Shown here one piece after another: positions 43,324-52,134 of a stretch of 64,000 nt of DNA. A program made the translations under genes and the position numbers. The DNA comes from Sorangium cellulosum. Lineage in GTDB: Bacteria; Myxococcota_A; Polyangia; Polyangiales; Polyangiaceae. The stretch lies in the NCBI GenBank assembly GCA_020720045.1, contig DYPH01000010.1:1-64000 (forward strand). Direction: 5' to 3'. Below the pieces are notes generated by a model, which was not told where the DNA came from, did not search any database, and was given only the letters and a program-made list of their open reading frames with translations. Positions within the stretch are counted from its first letter, which is position 1. Every line of letters starts with the position of its first letter.

Positions 43324-45162
43324 ATGGAGCTCATCACCCTCGCAAAAGCGATTGAAGAAGCGGGCAAACGGGACCCGTCGCGCGGTTTCACGTTCCTCTC
43401 CGAGGACGGCGTGCCCGGCTTTCCGGGGACGGAAAACGCGCGAGAGACCTTCTTCTCGTTTGCGACCATCGAACGGCGAACCGCGTCGTTTGGCGGGGCG
43501 CTCCAGTCCCTCGGTCTCAAGAAAGGGGACCGCGTTGCGCTGATCCTCCCGCAGAACGAGGACTTCGTGATCGCGTTCCTCGGAGCGATCCGTGCCGGTA
43601 TCATCCCTGCGCCGATCTACCCGCCGCTCGGTCTGGGGCAGCTCCACGGATACCTGGAGAATACCCGCCATATCGTTGCAAAAAGCGGCGCGCGCGTGCT
43701 CGTCACGAGCAAGCAGATCAAGGCGCTCCTCGGCACCGTCCAGGAGGGCTGCCCGGCCCTGGAGAAGCTCGTCGCCATCGACGACCTCCGCGACCTCCAA
43801 GAGACGCTGAAGCCGGTCGAGATCACGCTGGATGATCCCTGTTTTATTCAGTTTACCAGCGGATCGACCTCGCGGCCGAAGGGGGTCGTCCTGACCCATC
43901 GGAACCTCGCGGCGAACATGAAATGCATCATGTTCGACGGACTGCGCGTGAACAAACAGGACGTCGGCGTCTCGTGGCTCCCGCTCTTTCACGATATGGG
44001 CCTGATCGGCTTCGTCCTTTCGCCGATCATGAACGACGTCCCCGTCGTCTTCCTGCCGCCACTCACCTTCCTCAAGCGCCCGGCGACCTGGCTCCAGGCG
44101 ATCACCCGCTACAAAGGGACGATCACCTACGCACCGAATTTCGCCTTCGCGCTGTGCGTGAAGCGAATCAAAGGGAAAGATCTCGACGGAATCAAACTCG
44201 ACACGATCCGTGTTGCCGGCTGCGGCGCGGAGCCGATTCGTCCGGAAAACCTCGAGAATTTCGCCAAGGTCTTCGGGGAACAGGGTTTCCGCTCGCTTGC
44301 GCTCCTTCCGTCGTACGGTATGGCGGAGTCGTCCCTCGCGGTCGCATTCACCGAGCTGGAAGAGGGAATGAAGACGCTGAGCGTCGACGGCGAGAGGCTC
44401 TGGGCCGAAGGGGAAGCCTTCGTCGTTGAAGCGACGAATGAGGCAGCGGTTCCTCTCGTCTCCTGCGGCCCGAAGTTTGCCGATCACGACATGCAGATTT
44501 TTTCCGCCGACGACGCCACGAGCAGCGCGCCGCTCGCCGAGCGGAAAGTGGGAGAGATCCGCATCCAGGGGCCCAGCGTAATGGCCGGCTATTTTGAAGA
44601 TGCTGAGAAGACGAAGGAGGCCTTTGCCGGCGATTTTCTCCGCACCGGGGACCTCGGATTCCTCCACGAGGGGCGCATTTACATCTGCGGCCGCTCCAAG
44701 GAAGTGATCATCGTCAATGGTCGCAACTACTACCCGCAAGACATCGAGTGGGAGGCTTCGAAGATTGATGGCGTCCGCAAAGGGAACGTCATCGCCTTCG
44801 GGACGCGCGATCCGGGGAGCGACAAGGAGAAGGTGATCGTCGCCTTCGAAGTCACGCTGAACCCGGGCGAAACCCTCGAAATCAAAGGGGCAGATCTCGT
44901 TGCGAAGGTCCGCACCTCTGTGCAACAGGGGCTGGGGTTGACCATCGACGACGCCGTCCCCGTCGTCGCCGGGGCCCTTCCGAAAACCTCGAGCGGCAAG
45001 CTTCAGCGCACGAAGACGCGCGAACTGTATGATCAAGGCGAACTCAACGATCGCAAGGGGAAACGCGATCAAGACAAGCTGGATCTGATCAAGGAAGCGG
45101 CAAAGAGCCAGTTCTCTTTCTTGAAGCTCGCGGTCCTCGGCCGCGGCAAAGACAAGAAGTAG
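43324..45162 (+). CDS. Fatty acyl-AMP ligase / AMP-dependent synthetase
   Basis: A 612-residue adenylating enzyme of the FAAL/FadD type. The P-loop-like motif is FTSGSTSRPKGVVLTH; other motifs are SWLPLFHDMGLIG (typical of FAALs), YGMAESSLAVAF, RTGDLGFLHEGRIYICGR and the GRNYYPQDIEW phrase common in FAALs. It should activate a fatty acid as acyl-AMP and pass it to an acyl carrier protein. A hot-dog thioesterase gene follows. No polyketide or peptide synthase lies in the window, so the acceptor is unknown. Confidence 0.9.
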   Translation: MELITLAKAIEEAGKRDPSRGFTFLSEDGVPGFPGTENARETFFSFATIERRTASFGGALQSLGLKKGDRVALILPQNEDFVIAFLGAIRAGIIPAPIYPPLGLGQLHGYLENTRHIVAKSGARVLVTSKQIKALLGTVQEGCPALEKLVAIDDLRDLQETLKPVEITLDDPCFIQFTSGSTSRPKGVVLTHRNLAANMKCIMFDGLRVNKQDVGVSWLPLFHDMGLIGFVLSPIMNDVPVVFLPPLTFLKRPATWLQAITRYKGTITYAPNFAFALCVKRIKGKDLDGIKLDTIRVAGCGAEPIRPENLENFAKVFGEQGFRSLALLPSYGMAESSLAVAFTELEEGMKTLSVDGERLWAEGEAFVVEATNEAAVPLVSCGPKFADHDMQIFSADDATSSAPLAERKVGEIRIQGPSVMAGYFEDAEKTKEAFAGDFLRTGDLGFLHEGRIYICGRSKEVIIVNGRNYYPQDIEWEASKIDGVRKGNVIAFGTRDPGSDKEKVIVAFEVTLNPGETLEIKGADLVAKVRTSVQQGLGLTIDDAVPVVAGALPKTSSGKLQRTKTRELYDQGELNDRKGKRDQDKLDLIKEAAKSQFSFLKLAVLGRGKDKK

Positions 45163-45186
45163 AGCCGGACGTTGATGAAAGACATA

Positions 45187-45213
45187 GCCCCGAAAAGCAG
45201 CTAGCTTCGGGGC
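45187..45213 (+). promoter_or_regulatory. Hairpin directly upstream of the thioesterase start
   Basis: An 8-bp perfect stem, GCCCCGAA (45187-45194) with TTCGGGGC (45206-45213), ends at the base before the GTG start. Its 3' arm holds the only G-rich ribosome-binding candidate, so pairing would hide it. It lacks a T-run, so terminator function is less likely. Confidence 0.45.
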
Positions 45214-45774
45214 GTGTTCACCTACGAGCGCCGCCTCCGCTTTGAAGACGCTGACGTCGGTCAAGTGCTCTTCTATCCTCGTTATTTTGCCCTCTGCTAC
45301 GAAGCGCTCGAGGCGCTGCTCGCGGAAGAAATCGCCGGCGGCTACCCGAGTTTGCTTCGGGAGCGCGGCCTCGCCTTCCCGACGGTGCATGCAAGCTCGG
45401 ATTTCGAGCAGCCGATCGTCTGGGGCGACTCGGCACGGGTGGAGCTTGCCGTCGAACGGATCGGGGACACCTCCGTTTCCTTCTATTTCGAGATCTACCG
45501 CGGCTCCGACGGGATCCGCGCGGCGTCGATCCGGCAGACCCATGTACTCTGCACGATTGCGAACTTCGCGAAGGCGAACCTTCCCGAAGATCTCCGGGGG
45601 GCACTCTCCCCTCACCTCGCAGAGGCCGCGGCACCGCCCACCGATGGGGAGAGCGCCGGCGCCGATGCCGGCGACACCATCCCGCCGCCACCCGCCGACG
45701 ACGCCGACTTTGGCTTTGACGGCCACGACGACGCCCCGGCAATGACCGTCGCCGAACCGCTTACCGCCCCCTAG
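45214..45774 (+). CDS. Acyl-CoA thioesterase, 4HBT/YbgC hot-dog family
   Basis: A 186-residue protein starting with GTG (MFTYERRLRFEDADVGQVLFYPRYF). The Asp in this opening is the likely catalytic residue of YbgC/4-hydroxybenzoyl-CoA-type thioesterases. FYFEIYRG and SIRQTHVLC complete the hot-dog core. After about residue 130 there is an acidic Pro/Ala-rich tail not found in the core family. It probably hydrolyses acyl-CoA or acyl-ACP. The preceding acyl-AMP ligase gene, 51 bases away, suggests a shared lipid pathway. Confidence 0.85.
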   Translation: MFTYERRLRFEDADVGQVLFYPRYFALCYEALEALLAEEIAGGYPSLLRERGLAFPTVHASSDFEQPIVWGDSARVELAVERIGDTSVSFYFEIYRGSDGIRAASIRQTHVLCTIANFAKANLPEDLRGALSPHLAEAAAPPTDGESAGADAGDTIPPPPADDADFGFDGHDDAPAMTVAEPLTAP

Positions 45775-45800
45775 CGGTCACGTTCGCACTGCAGCAAAGG

Positions 45801-45831
45801 AAAAGCCCGCTCTCCGAGGAGGCGGGCTTTT
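45801..45831. terminator. Bidirectional intrinsic terminator
   Basis: AAAAGCCCGC (45801-45810) pairs with GCGGGCTTTT (45822-45831), followed by more T. It lies between the convergent thioesterase and lgt genes and can serve both. Confidence 0.88.
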
Positions 45832-45843
45832 TCGTGGGTCGAA

Positions 45844-46851
45844 TCAGGCGGTTGCAGCTTCTGGCGACTTCCGCTTCGCCTTCTTCTTCGGCTTCTTCGG
45901 CGCGAGCTTGTAGAAGTCGAGGGGGTCGTCGCCAGCGTCAGCGAGGCGCTTCGCGTTCCAGGCGGCGTAGAGGCCGTAGAGGAACAGCGCGATGCAGGCG
46001 TACTGGGCGAACGTGAGTGCGCCGAAGCGCAAGTCGCCGGTGTGACCGTCATCGGGCAGGCGGAAGAAGTCCATCAGGAAACGGATGGGGGCGTAGGCGA
46101 GCGTGACCACCGAGAGGTAGGTGCCGGTCGGCAGCTTACGGCGCCAGGAAATGATGAGGAAGACCGAAAGAAGAACGGTGAAGAACCATTCGAGGAGGCC
46201 GAGATCGAAGTGGGGGGAGAGCCCCTTTACGAACTGAAGTGGCCCCCAATTCCAAACGACTTCGCCGGTGATTCCCTTGGCGTTGTGGATGAAGTCGGCC
46301 TCGCGGACCGGGTAGCCGACGGCAAGCCAATGGCCCGCAGGGGCGACGGCACCTTTGTGATCGTGGACGACCGCACAGCCGCCACGGCCGAAAATCCAGG
46401 CAACCGGGAAGACGGAGATGATCAAGTCGGCGAGCGGCATGATCGGTGCCGGCGTCTTCCGGCGCTTGAACGAGAAGAGCGTGAAGAGACCGAGGTTCAC
46501 GATCGCGCGATCGGTCTCGAAGTACTTCCAGAGGAAGATGCCGATCCCGGCGCCGAGGAAGCCGCCGAAGGACGAAAGGCTTTCCCAGATCTTAATCAAA
46601 TAGAGGGGATCGGCCTTGATCTTCTCGGGATGATAGAAGATCGCATCGAAGACGTGCCCGCCGACGAACCCGAAGATCAGCATCCACGTGATAAACGAGT
46701 TGAGCTGGTCGGTGTCGAGTCCGCGCTGTGCCGCTCGCCGCGTAGTGATCCAGGTGCCGAGGACGACGCCCGTCGCAACGAGGAGGCCGAACGGGTGGAG
46801 CGTCACGGGGCCGGCGACGGGGAGGTCGGGGACGTGGATGTAGGGGATCAT
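45844..46851 (-). CDS. lgt: Prolipoprotein diacylglyceryl transferase
   Basis: A 335-residue inner-membrane enzyme that adds diacylglycerol to the lipobox cysteine of prolipoproteins. It has about seven membrane helices, HPFGLLVATGV near the start, the Lgt signature region with GRGGCAVVHDHKG, and late helices with RFLMDFFRLP. The C-terminal 30 residues are Lys/Ala-rich. It is probably a major player here given the many lipoproteins in the window. It lies 93 bases downstream of rlmN on the same strand. Confidence 0.93.
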   Translation of the reverse strand: MIPYIHVPDLPVAGPVTLHPFGLLVATGVVLGTWITTRRAAQRGLDTDQLNSFITWMLIFGFVGGHVFDAIFYHPEKIKADPLYLIKIWESLSSFGGFLGAGIGIFLWKYFETDRAIVNLGLFTLFSFKRRKTPAPIMPLADLIISVFPVAWIFGRGGCAVVHDHKGAVAPAGHWLAVGYPVREADFIHNAKGITGEVVWNWGPLQFVKGLSPHFDLGLLEWFFTVLLSVFLIISWRRKLPTGTYLSVVTLAYAPIRFLMDFFRLPDDGHTGDLRFGALTFAQYACIALFLYGLYAAWNAKRLADAGDDPLDFYKLAPKKPKKKAKRKSPEAATA

Positions 46852-46944
46852 CGGCGGCAGGCCTTAGCGCAAACTCCGGGGAAATCCCATCGCGACCTCG
46901 CGGGGCCCGTCCGCCAGCAAATACCCTAGCCGCGGCGTCGCGAG

Positions 46945-48195
46945 TTACGTCCGGTCGACGCGAACCTTCTTTTTTGCGCCGAGGATCGCGAGCTGACCAC
47001 AGGCCGCCGCGACGTCGTCGCCGCGTCGCTTTCGGACGAAGCAGCTGTAGCCGGCGTCGTGGAGGACCCGCTGAAAGCGCAAAACACCTGAAAAATCAGG
47101 GGGACCGAGCGTGCTCGCCTCGATGGGATTCATCGGGATGAGGTTCACCTTGACAGGCAGACCGCGGAGGAGCTTTGCGAGCTTCTTCGCTTCGTCGAGT
47201 TGGTCGTTGCGGCCAGCCACAAGCGTGTATTCGATTGTGATCCGGCGGCGTTTCGGCAGCGGATATTCGCGGAGCGCCTGGATGAGGACCGCCAACGGGT
47301 ACTTTTTGTTGATCGGCATGAGCCGCGTGCGCGTCTCGTCGTCGGCGGCGTGGAGGGAGATCGCGAGGCCGATCTGGCCACCGAAATCGGCGCCAAGTTT
47401 CGCGATTTCGGGCACGAGGCCGCTCGTCGAGACAGTTACCCGTCGAGAGCTGAGGCCGATGCCGTCGCGATGCGTGAGCAGGCGCAGGGAACGCGCCGTC
47501 TCCGCGTAGTTGTGGAGCGGCTCCCCCATGCCCATGTAGACGACGTTCCTGAGCTCTTCGTCGGCGTCGAGGAGGAGGCGACCGTGGAGGACCTGGGCGA
47601 CAATTTCGTCGGCCCGGAGCTGGCGCTGGAGACCGGCAACTCCACTTGCACAGAAGACGCACGCCATCGCGCATCCGACCTGCGTCGAGATGCACTGGGT
47701 CACGCGGCGCTTCGTCGACGGGGCGGTCGCCGCGTTCGGCTCGTCGTCGTCTTCGTCGTCGGTATCCGGGGAATCCGGGTCGAGGTCGAAGGCCTCTTCG
47801 AGGCTTACCTTTCGCGCGCCGGAGACGCCCGGAATCAGAACGGTTTCAACGGTCTTTCCGTCGGCAAATCGTACGAGCGCCTTGCGGGTGTGGTCGCTCG
47901 ATCGATAAACTTCAGAGACTTCGAGCACATCAAAGGCAGTTTCTGAAGCCGCAAGTTTCTCGCGCATCGGCAGCGCGAGATCGGTCATCTTCGCCGGATC
48001 AAAGACGTTTTTCGTCTGAATCCACTTAAAGATCTGCTTCGCTTGAAAAGGGCGTGCACCGATTTTTGCCGCGGCGGTAATCCACTCCTCGGGGAGGCGA
48101 GCGAGCGGTTCCGGGAAGCCGGCGACGCGCGGACCTCGCGGCTTGTCGGCGGCCGGAGCGTCCGGCGACGTCAGCGTGGGGTCATCGGGCTTCAA
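46945..48195 (-). CDS. rlmN: 23S rRNA/tRNA adenine C2-methyltransferase RlmN
   Basis: A 416-residue radical-SAM enzyme. The 4Fe-4S cysteines are C175, C179 and C182 (VGCAMACVFC), and the C-terminal methyl-carrying Cys is likely that in YSCFVRKRRGDD or AAACGQL. It makes 2-methyladenosine at 23S A2503 and tRNA A37. Between the N-terminal domain and the radical-SAM core there is an acidic low-complexity insert (about residues 130-160, with DDEDDDEP) that the usual RlmN lacks. It overlaps mazG by 4 bases (ATGA). Confidence 0.95.
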   Translation of the reverse strand: MKPDDPTLTSPDAPAADKPRGPRVAGFPEPLARLPEEWITAAAKIGARPFQAKQIFKWIQTKNVFDPAKMTDLALPMREKLAASETAFDVLEVSEVYRSSDHTRKALVRFADGKTVETVLIPGVSGARKVSLEEAFDLDPDSPDTDDEDDDEPNAATAPSTKRRVTQCISTQVGCAMACVFCASGVAGLQRQLRADEIVAQVLHGRLLLDADEELRNVVYMGMGEPLHNYAETARSLRLLTHRDGIGLSSRRVTVSTSGLVPEIAKLGADFGGQIGLAISLHAADDETRTRLMPINKKYPLAVLIQALREYPLPKRRRITIEYTLVAGRNDQLDEAKKLAKLLRGLPVKVNLIPMNPIEASTLGPPDFSGVLRFQRVLHDAGYSCFVRKRRGDDVAAACGQLAILGAKKKVRVDRT

Positions 48196-49100
48196 AGGGG
48201 GCTCTCCGTGGCTGCAATTTCGGTCATTTCCGAGGCGGGCTTGGCAGCGCGCTCCTGGCTCTTGGCTTCTTCCCAGTAGCGGTCGAGGACGTCAAGCGGC
48301 AGGTTCTCGTCGCCGGCCGCCCCCCAGCCGCCGTGGACTTCCTTGACGCGCCCCTCAACGTGACGAAAGCGACGCGTAAACTTGTCGGACGTCCGCGCGA
48401 GTGCGACCTCCGCGTCGACGCCGACGTGGCGGGAGAAATTGACGACGGCAAACAGAAGATCGCCAATTTCTTCTGCCAAATGCTCACGATCGCCAGAATC
48501 GTGGGCCGCTTCAATCTCGGCAACTTCCTCGCGAACTTTGGCGAAACTCCCCTTTGCGTCGTCCCAATCAAAGCCGACTCGAGCCACTTTTTCGCCGATC
48601 CGCGTGGCACGCACGAGGCTCGAAAGCGCCCGCGGGACGCCGTCAAGCACGCCGCGCTCCCCCTTCTCGCGGAGCTTCAACTTCTCCCAGTTTGTGAGCA
48701 CTTGGTCGGCGTTCTCCACGGGGGCAGCACCGGCGGGCGCAAACACGTGGGGATGCCGGCGGACAAGCTTGGCGACGATCCCCTCTACGACGTCATCGAG
48801 GCCAAAGGCCTGTTCCCGCCGCGCAACTTCCGATTGAAAGACGATTTGAAGGAGGAGGTCGCCCAGCTCTTCACGGAGTAGCGTTCGATCGCCCGAGTCG
48901 ATCGCGTCGGCGACTTCGGCAGCCTCTTCGAGGACGTATTTACGAAGAGATTCGATCGTTTGCTCACGATCCCATGGGCATCCGTCGTCAGCGAGAAGGC
49001 GACGCATCAATCCAACAAGACGCGCGACCGTTGCGCCATCCTGGCCGTCGATGGGCGGAACGGGACGCGGCTGCGCCTCTTCAAAACGGGGGAGCGACAT
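48192..49100 (-). CDS. mazG: MazG nucleoside triphosphate pyrophosphohydrolase
   Basis: A 302-residue protein with two MazG repeats. The first has CPWDREQT and LEEAAEVADAI, the second EEVAEIEAAHDSG and AEEIGDLLFAVVN; the acidic residues hold Mg2+. It hydrolyses NTPs to NMP and pyrophosphate and can influence ppGpp levels. The start MSLPRFEEAQ at 49100 gives a normal length; the much longer in-frame extension is Arg/Gly-rich and overlaps the divergent membrane-protein gene. Its stop overlaps the rlmN start. Confidence 0.93.
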   Translation of the reverse strand: MSLPRFEEAQPRPVPPIDGQDGATVARLVGLMRRLLADDGCPWDREQTIESLRKYVLEEAAEVADAIDSGDRTLLREELGDLLLQIVFQSEVARREQAFGLDDVVEGIVAKLVRRHPHVFAPAGAAPVENADQVLTNWEKLKLREKGERGVLDGVPRALSSLVRATRIGEKVARVGFDWDDAKGSFAKVREEVAEIEAAHDSGDREHLAEEIGDLLFAVVNFSRHVGVDAEVALARTSDKFTRRFRHVEGRVKEVHGGWGAAGDENLPLDVLDRYWEEAKSQERAAKPASEMTEIAATESPL

Positions 49101-49235
49101 AGGCGCCTCGCTAGCAGGATGGCGGCCCCTTCGCGCGCAAGATGTTCCCATGGCGGCCCTGATCCGCCGGAAAATTCCCACGACGCGGCGACGGCGAGGG
49201 GCCCATTTTCGGCCATTTCCGGGTAAACGAACGCC

Positions 49236-50372
49236 ATGGATTCGTCGGCACCGCCCGGGGATGGGAACGAACGCGACGCCCTCGAAGCACGAGCCGAGGC
49301 GGTCCCCTCCCCGTTCGATCCGTTCCGCGGCGTCGTCTTCCTCCTCGCGGTCGTCGCGATCGCAGGGCTCGGCTGGGTGCTTCGAAGCGTTCTTGGGCCG
49401 CTTACCGTCGGGTTTTTGCTCGCATATGCGCTTGATCCCTTCGTCGACCGTTTGGAGACGCTCCGCGTCCCTCGCGCGGCCGGCGCCGCCTTGGTGATGC
49501 TCGCGCTGAGCGGGATTGTCGTCGCCTTTTTCGTGTATGTTGCACCTTGGTTTGTCGCCGAGCTTCGAGACGCCGCGAAAGACCTGCCAGAGCAGCTCGC
49601 AAAGACGCAAAAGCGCGCCGAACCGTGGCTCTGGACGCACGCGCATCTGAAGATGCCCCACAGCGCGGAAGACTGGGGAAAGATGGCCTCCGACCGCATT
49701 CCTGGGCTTTCGACGGCCGCCACCGCCGCCGCGTTTGGGACGCTCACTTACGTCGGGCTCGCCTTCTCCGCACTCGTCGTGCCGGTCTTTGCCTTGTACC
49801 TGCTGATCGATTTCGACCGTATCGTCCGCCGCGTCCGTGACCTCGTTCCCCGCCGCTGGCTCGCCCCCGTCAGCCACCTCGCCAGCGACGTCCACACGAC
49901 CCTCGGAAGCTGGGTGCGCGGACAGGTCGTCGCAAATTTCGTCCTCGCAGCGCTCTACGCGACCGCCCTACGCTTCGTCGGCATTCGCCTCGCGGTTCCG
50001 ATCGGTATCCTCACGGGAATGTTGGCATTTATCCCCTACGTCGGCTTCAGCGTCGGTCTCGTTCTGGCGGTTGCGGTCTCCGTCCTGGACTGGCAGGGGC
50101 CCCTCGTGGTGCTTGAGGTCGCGATCGCGATGGTCTCCGTGCAGATCCTCGACGGCTTCGTCGTCACGCCACGCATCGTCGGCCAGAGCGTCGGCCTGTC
50201 GCCGCTCGAGGTCCTCCTCGCGATCATGGGCGCCGGCACCCTCTTCGGGTTCTTCGGCGTCTTCCTTGCGGTTCCGATTGGCGCGGTGACGAAGCTGCTG
50301 ATCAAACGCGCAATCAAGAGCTATCTCAAAAGCGATTTCTACCGACGCCGTGCCGCCGACGCGCGATTCTGA
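49236..50372 (+). CDS. AI-2E family (PerM/TqsA-like) membrane protein
   Basis: A 378-residue protein with about seven or eight helices. After an acidic soluble start come LGPLTVGFLLAYALDPFVDRLE, an extracytoplasmic helical region and the family's C-terminal signature region LTGMLAFIPYVGFSVG, then FVVTPRIVGQSVGLSPLEVLLAIMGAG. Members include TqsA, a quorum-signal exporter, and PerM, so the substrate is uncertain. It is divergent from mazG with 135 bases between. Confidence 0.88.
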   Translation: MDSSAPPGDGNERDALEARAEAVPSPFDPFRGVVFLLAVVAIAGLGWVLRSVLGPLTVGFLLAYALDPFVDRLETLRVPRAAGAALVMLALSGIVVAFFVYVAPWFVAELRDAAKDLPEQLAKTQKRAEPWLWTHAHLKMPHSAEDWGKMASDRIPGLSTAATAAAFGTLTYVGLAFSALVVPVFALYLLIDFDRIVRRVRDLVPRRWLAPVSHLASDVHTTLGSWVRGQVVANFVLAALYATALRFVGIRLAVPIGILTGMLAFIPYVGFSVGLVLAVAVSVLDWQGPLVVLEVAIAMVSVQILDGFVVTPRIVGQSVGLSPLEVLLAIMGAGTLFGFFGVFLAVPIGAVTKLLIKRAIKSYLKSDFYRRRAADARF

Positions 50373-50487
50373 ATACGCGTCCGTCCGCGGAGCGGGAGAC
50401 GGCGCGGAGATCGCTACAAACGCGTTCTCCGATCCGGCGTCTCGCCGGGCGGAGACAAATGCATTTCCTGCGTTCTCGCGCGGACCG

Positions 50488-51498
50488 CTAGGAACGCTCG
50501 CCGAGGAAGTCCCGCTCGAGGAAGGCACGCAGCGCAGCTTTCTCCGTGAAGCGACCGAGGGCGACCATCATCTTCGCGAGGGCCGCCTCGACGGTCATGT
50601 CCCCGCCGGAAATGGCCCCTCTTTCAAGGGCTTCCGCGCCGCCAGCGTACCGACCGAGTTCGACGAAACCGCGGTTGCACTGGGAGACGACGAGCACGGG
50701 CACTTGAAGCGCCTTCGCCTCCTCGAGCACCGGAAGAAGCGACCCCTCAAGCCGCGGCATGGTGCCGGTTCCGTAGGTCGAAAGAACGACGCCTTTCGTG
50801 CCACCGCGGAGCGCTCCGATCAACAACTGGGGATTGAGTCCTGGAAAAACGGGCAAAGAGAGGACGTGCGGGTCGACGCGTGCGTCGAGCGGAAGGAGCG
50901 GAGCCGGCTTGCGCACGTGATCGTTGAGCGTCCAGCCGATGCCGAGTTCGACGATCGGGCGACAGTTAGGCGAGGCGAACGCCTCAAAGCCCCAGGCATC
51001 GATCTTTGTGGCGCGAACCCCGCGGAAAACGCGGCCGCCGAAGACCAAACAGACTTCAGGGACAGGCAGCGTGGCGACGAGGCAAGCATCGACGAGGTTG
51101 CGAACCGCGTCGCTGCGGATGTCGCTGAACGGCCGCTGCGAGCCGGTGAAAACGACCGGCCCCGGGAGCGGGCCGAGCAGAAACGCGAGGAGCCCGGCGC
51201 CGTAGGCCATCGTGTCGGTACCGTGGACGACGACGACGCCATCGTAGCTTTCCGCAGCGAAGGCACGATGCACACGGAGGGCAAGCGTGACCCAGTGATG
51301 GGGCTGCAAGTCCGCAGAGTCGTGATTAAATACCGGCTCGGTATCGACGCACGCAAGCTGGCGAAGGGCGGGAACCTCGGCGACGAGATCTTTCGGTCGC
51401 TCCCCGAGCGTCGCGTGTTCCTCGCCCTCATGGCCGCGAGCGAGGTCCATGCCGATGGTTCCACCGGTGTAGAGGAAGAGCACGCGCTTCTGTTTCAT
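50488..51498 (-). CDS. L-asparaginase, type I-like
   Basis: A 336-residue asparaginase/glutaminase-family enzyme. It has the two active-site motifs: TGGTIGM near the N-terminus and HGTDTMAY in the middle. No signal peptide is present, fitting the cytoplasmic type I (AnsA) group, which has lower affinity for asparagine. It should convert asparagine to aspartate and ammonia. It ends 115 bases from the convergent AI-2E gene and lies 27 bases downstream of the export lipoprotein gene. Confidence 0.92.
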   Translation of the reverse strand: MKQKRVLFLYTGGTIGMDLARGHEGEEHATLGERPKDLVAEVPALRQLACVDTEPVFNHDSADLQPHHWVTLALRVHRAFAAESYDGVVVVHGTDTMAYGAGLLAFLLGPLPGPVVFTGSQRPFSDIRSDAVRNLVDACLVATLPVPEVCLVFGGRVFRGVRATKIDAWGFEAFASPNCRPIVELGIGWTLNDHVRKPAPLLPLDARVDPHVLSLPVFPGLNPQLLIGALRGGTKGVVLSTYGTGTMPRLEGSLLPVLEEAKALQVPVLVVSQCNRGFVELGRYAGGAEALERGAISGGDMTVEAALAKMMVALGRFTEKAALRAFLERDFLGERS

Positions 51499-51525
51499 GA
51501 ATCCTTCGGCGCCCGGCTACCGGGC

Positions 51526-52134
51526 TCAGAGCACGCGCTGCTCGACCTTGATGGTATCGCCAGCCTGAAGGAGAACATCGGCTTGTGTCCCTTCGGCCAT
51601 GGCATCGACGTCGACAACGACCCGAACGATCTTCCCGTCGTTCGTGTGCCTCGTGAGGATGACGTGGTGGGTGTCGGCAAGGCCGCTGAACCATCCCGCG
51701 CGAGAGATTGCGTCGACGAGGGTCAATCCCTCATTCCACGAGTAGGAATCGGGTTTGGTCACTTGGCCGATCACGCGGACGCGCTTCTGGCTGTAGGATT
51801 TGACTGCAACCGAAACCTGCGGATTCGAGAGGATCTTCTTTGAGACAAGCGCCTCTTGGATCAGCCTCGCGACCTGCTGAGGTTCCTCTCCCGTAACCGT
51901 CAAACGGTCGATGTACGGGAAGTCGATCGTCCCGTCAGGATTGACGCGATAGTCCTTCGAAAAGTCCTTCTCACCGACAACACTGACCTCGAACACATCG
52001 CCGGGGCCAATCTTTGTGCTGTTCTGCGGCACCGGCAAGTTCGTCGGCGGCCCCGGAAGGGCGCCACCGCACGCAACGCTGGCGAGGCCTCCGACCGCCA
52101 AGACGACCGCAAGGGCGGCGCTTCGCAAGGTCAC
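51526..52134 (-). CDS. Short Wza-like polysaccharide export (OPX) lipoprotein
   Basis: A 202-residue protein (GTG start at 52134) with a signal peptide and lipobox SVAC. The Poly_export domain is IGPGDVFEVSVVGEKDFSKDY...GTIDFPYI, followed by one SLBB domain (KRVRVIGQVTKPDSYSWNEG). The C-terminal amphipathic helix that builds the outer-membrane pore in E. coli Wza is absent. Such short OPX proteins in myxobacteria use a separate beta-barrel as the outer-membrane exit. The adjacent upstream gene, overlapping by GTGA, encodes such a barrel. An earlier ATG (52176) inside that gene is less likely. Confidence 0.87.
   Translation of the reverse strand: MTLRSAALAVVLAVGGLASVACGGALPGPPTNLPVPQNSTKIGPGDVFEVSVVGEKDFSKDYRVNPDGTIDFPYIDRLTVTGEEPQQVARLIQEALVSKKILSNPQVSVAVKSYSQKRVRVIGQVTKPDSYSWNEGLTLVDAISRAGWFSGLADTHHVILTRHTNDGKIVRVVVDVDAMAEGTQADVLLQAGDTIKVEQRVL

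Noticed and set aside
43291-45726. An 811-codon open frame on the minus strand
   Set aside because: Antisense to the acyl-AMP ligase and thioesterase genes, both of which have full sets of family motifs.
50350-51843. A 497-codon open frame on the plus strand
   Set aside because: Antisense to the asparaginase gene and part of the export lipoprotein gene; its composition is that of a shadow frame.
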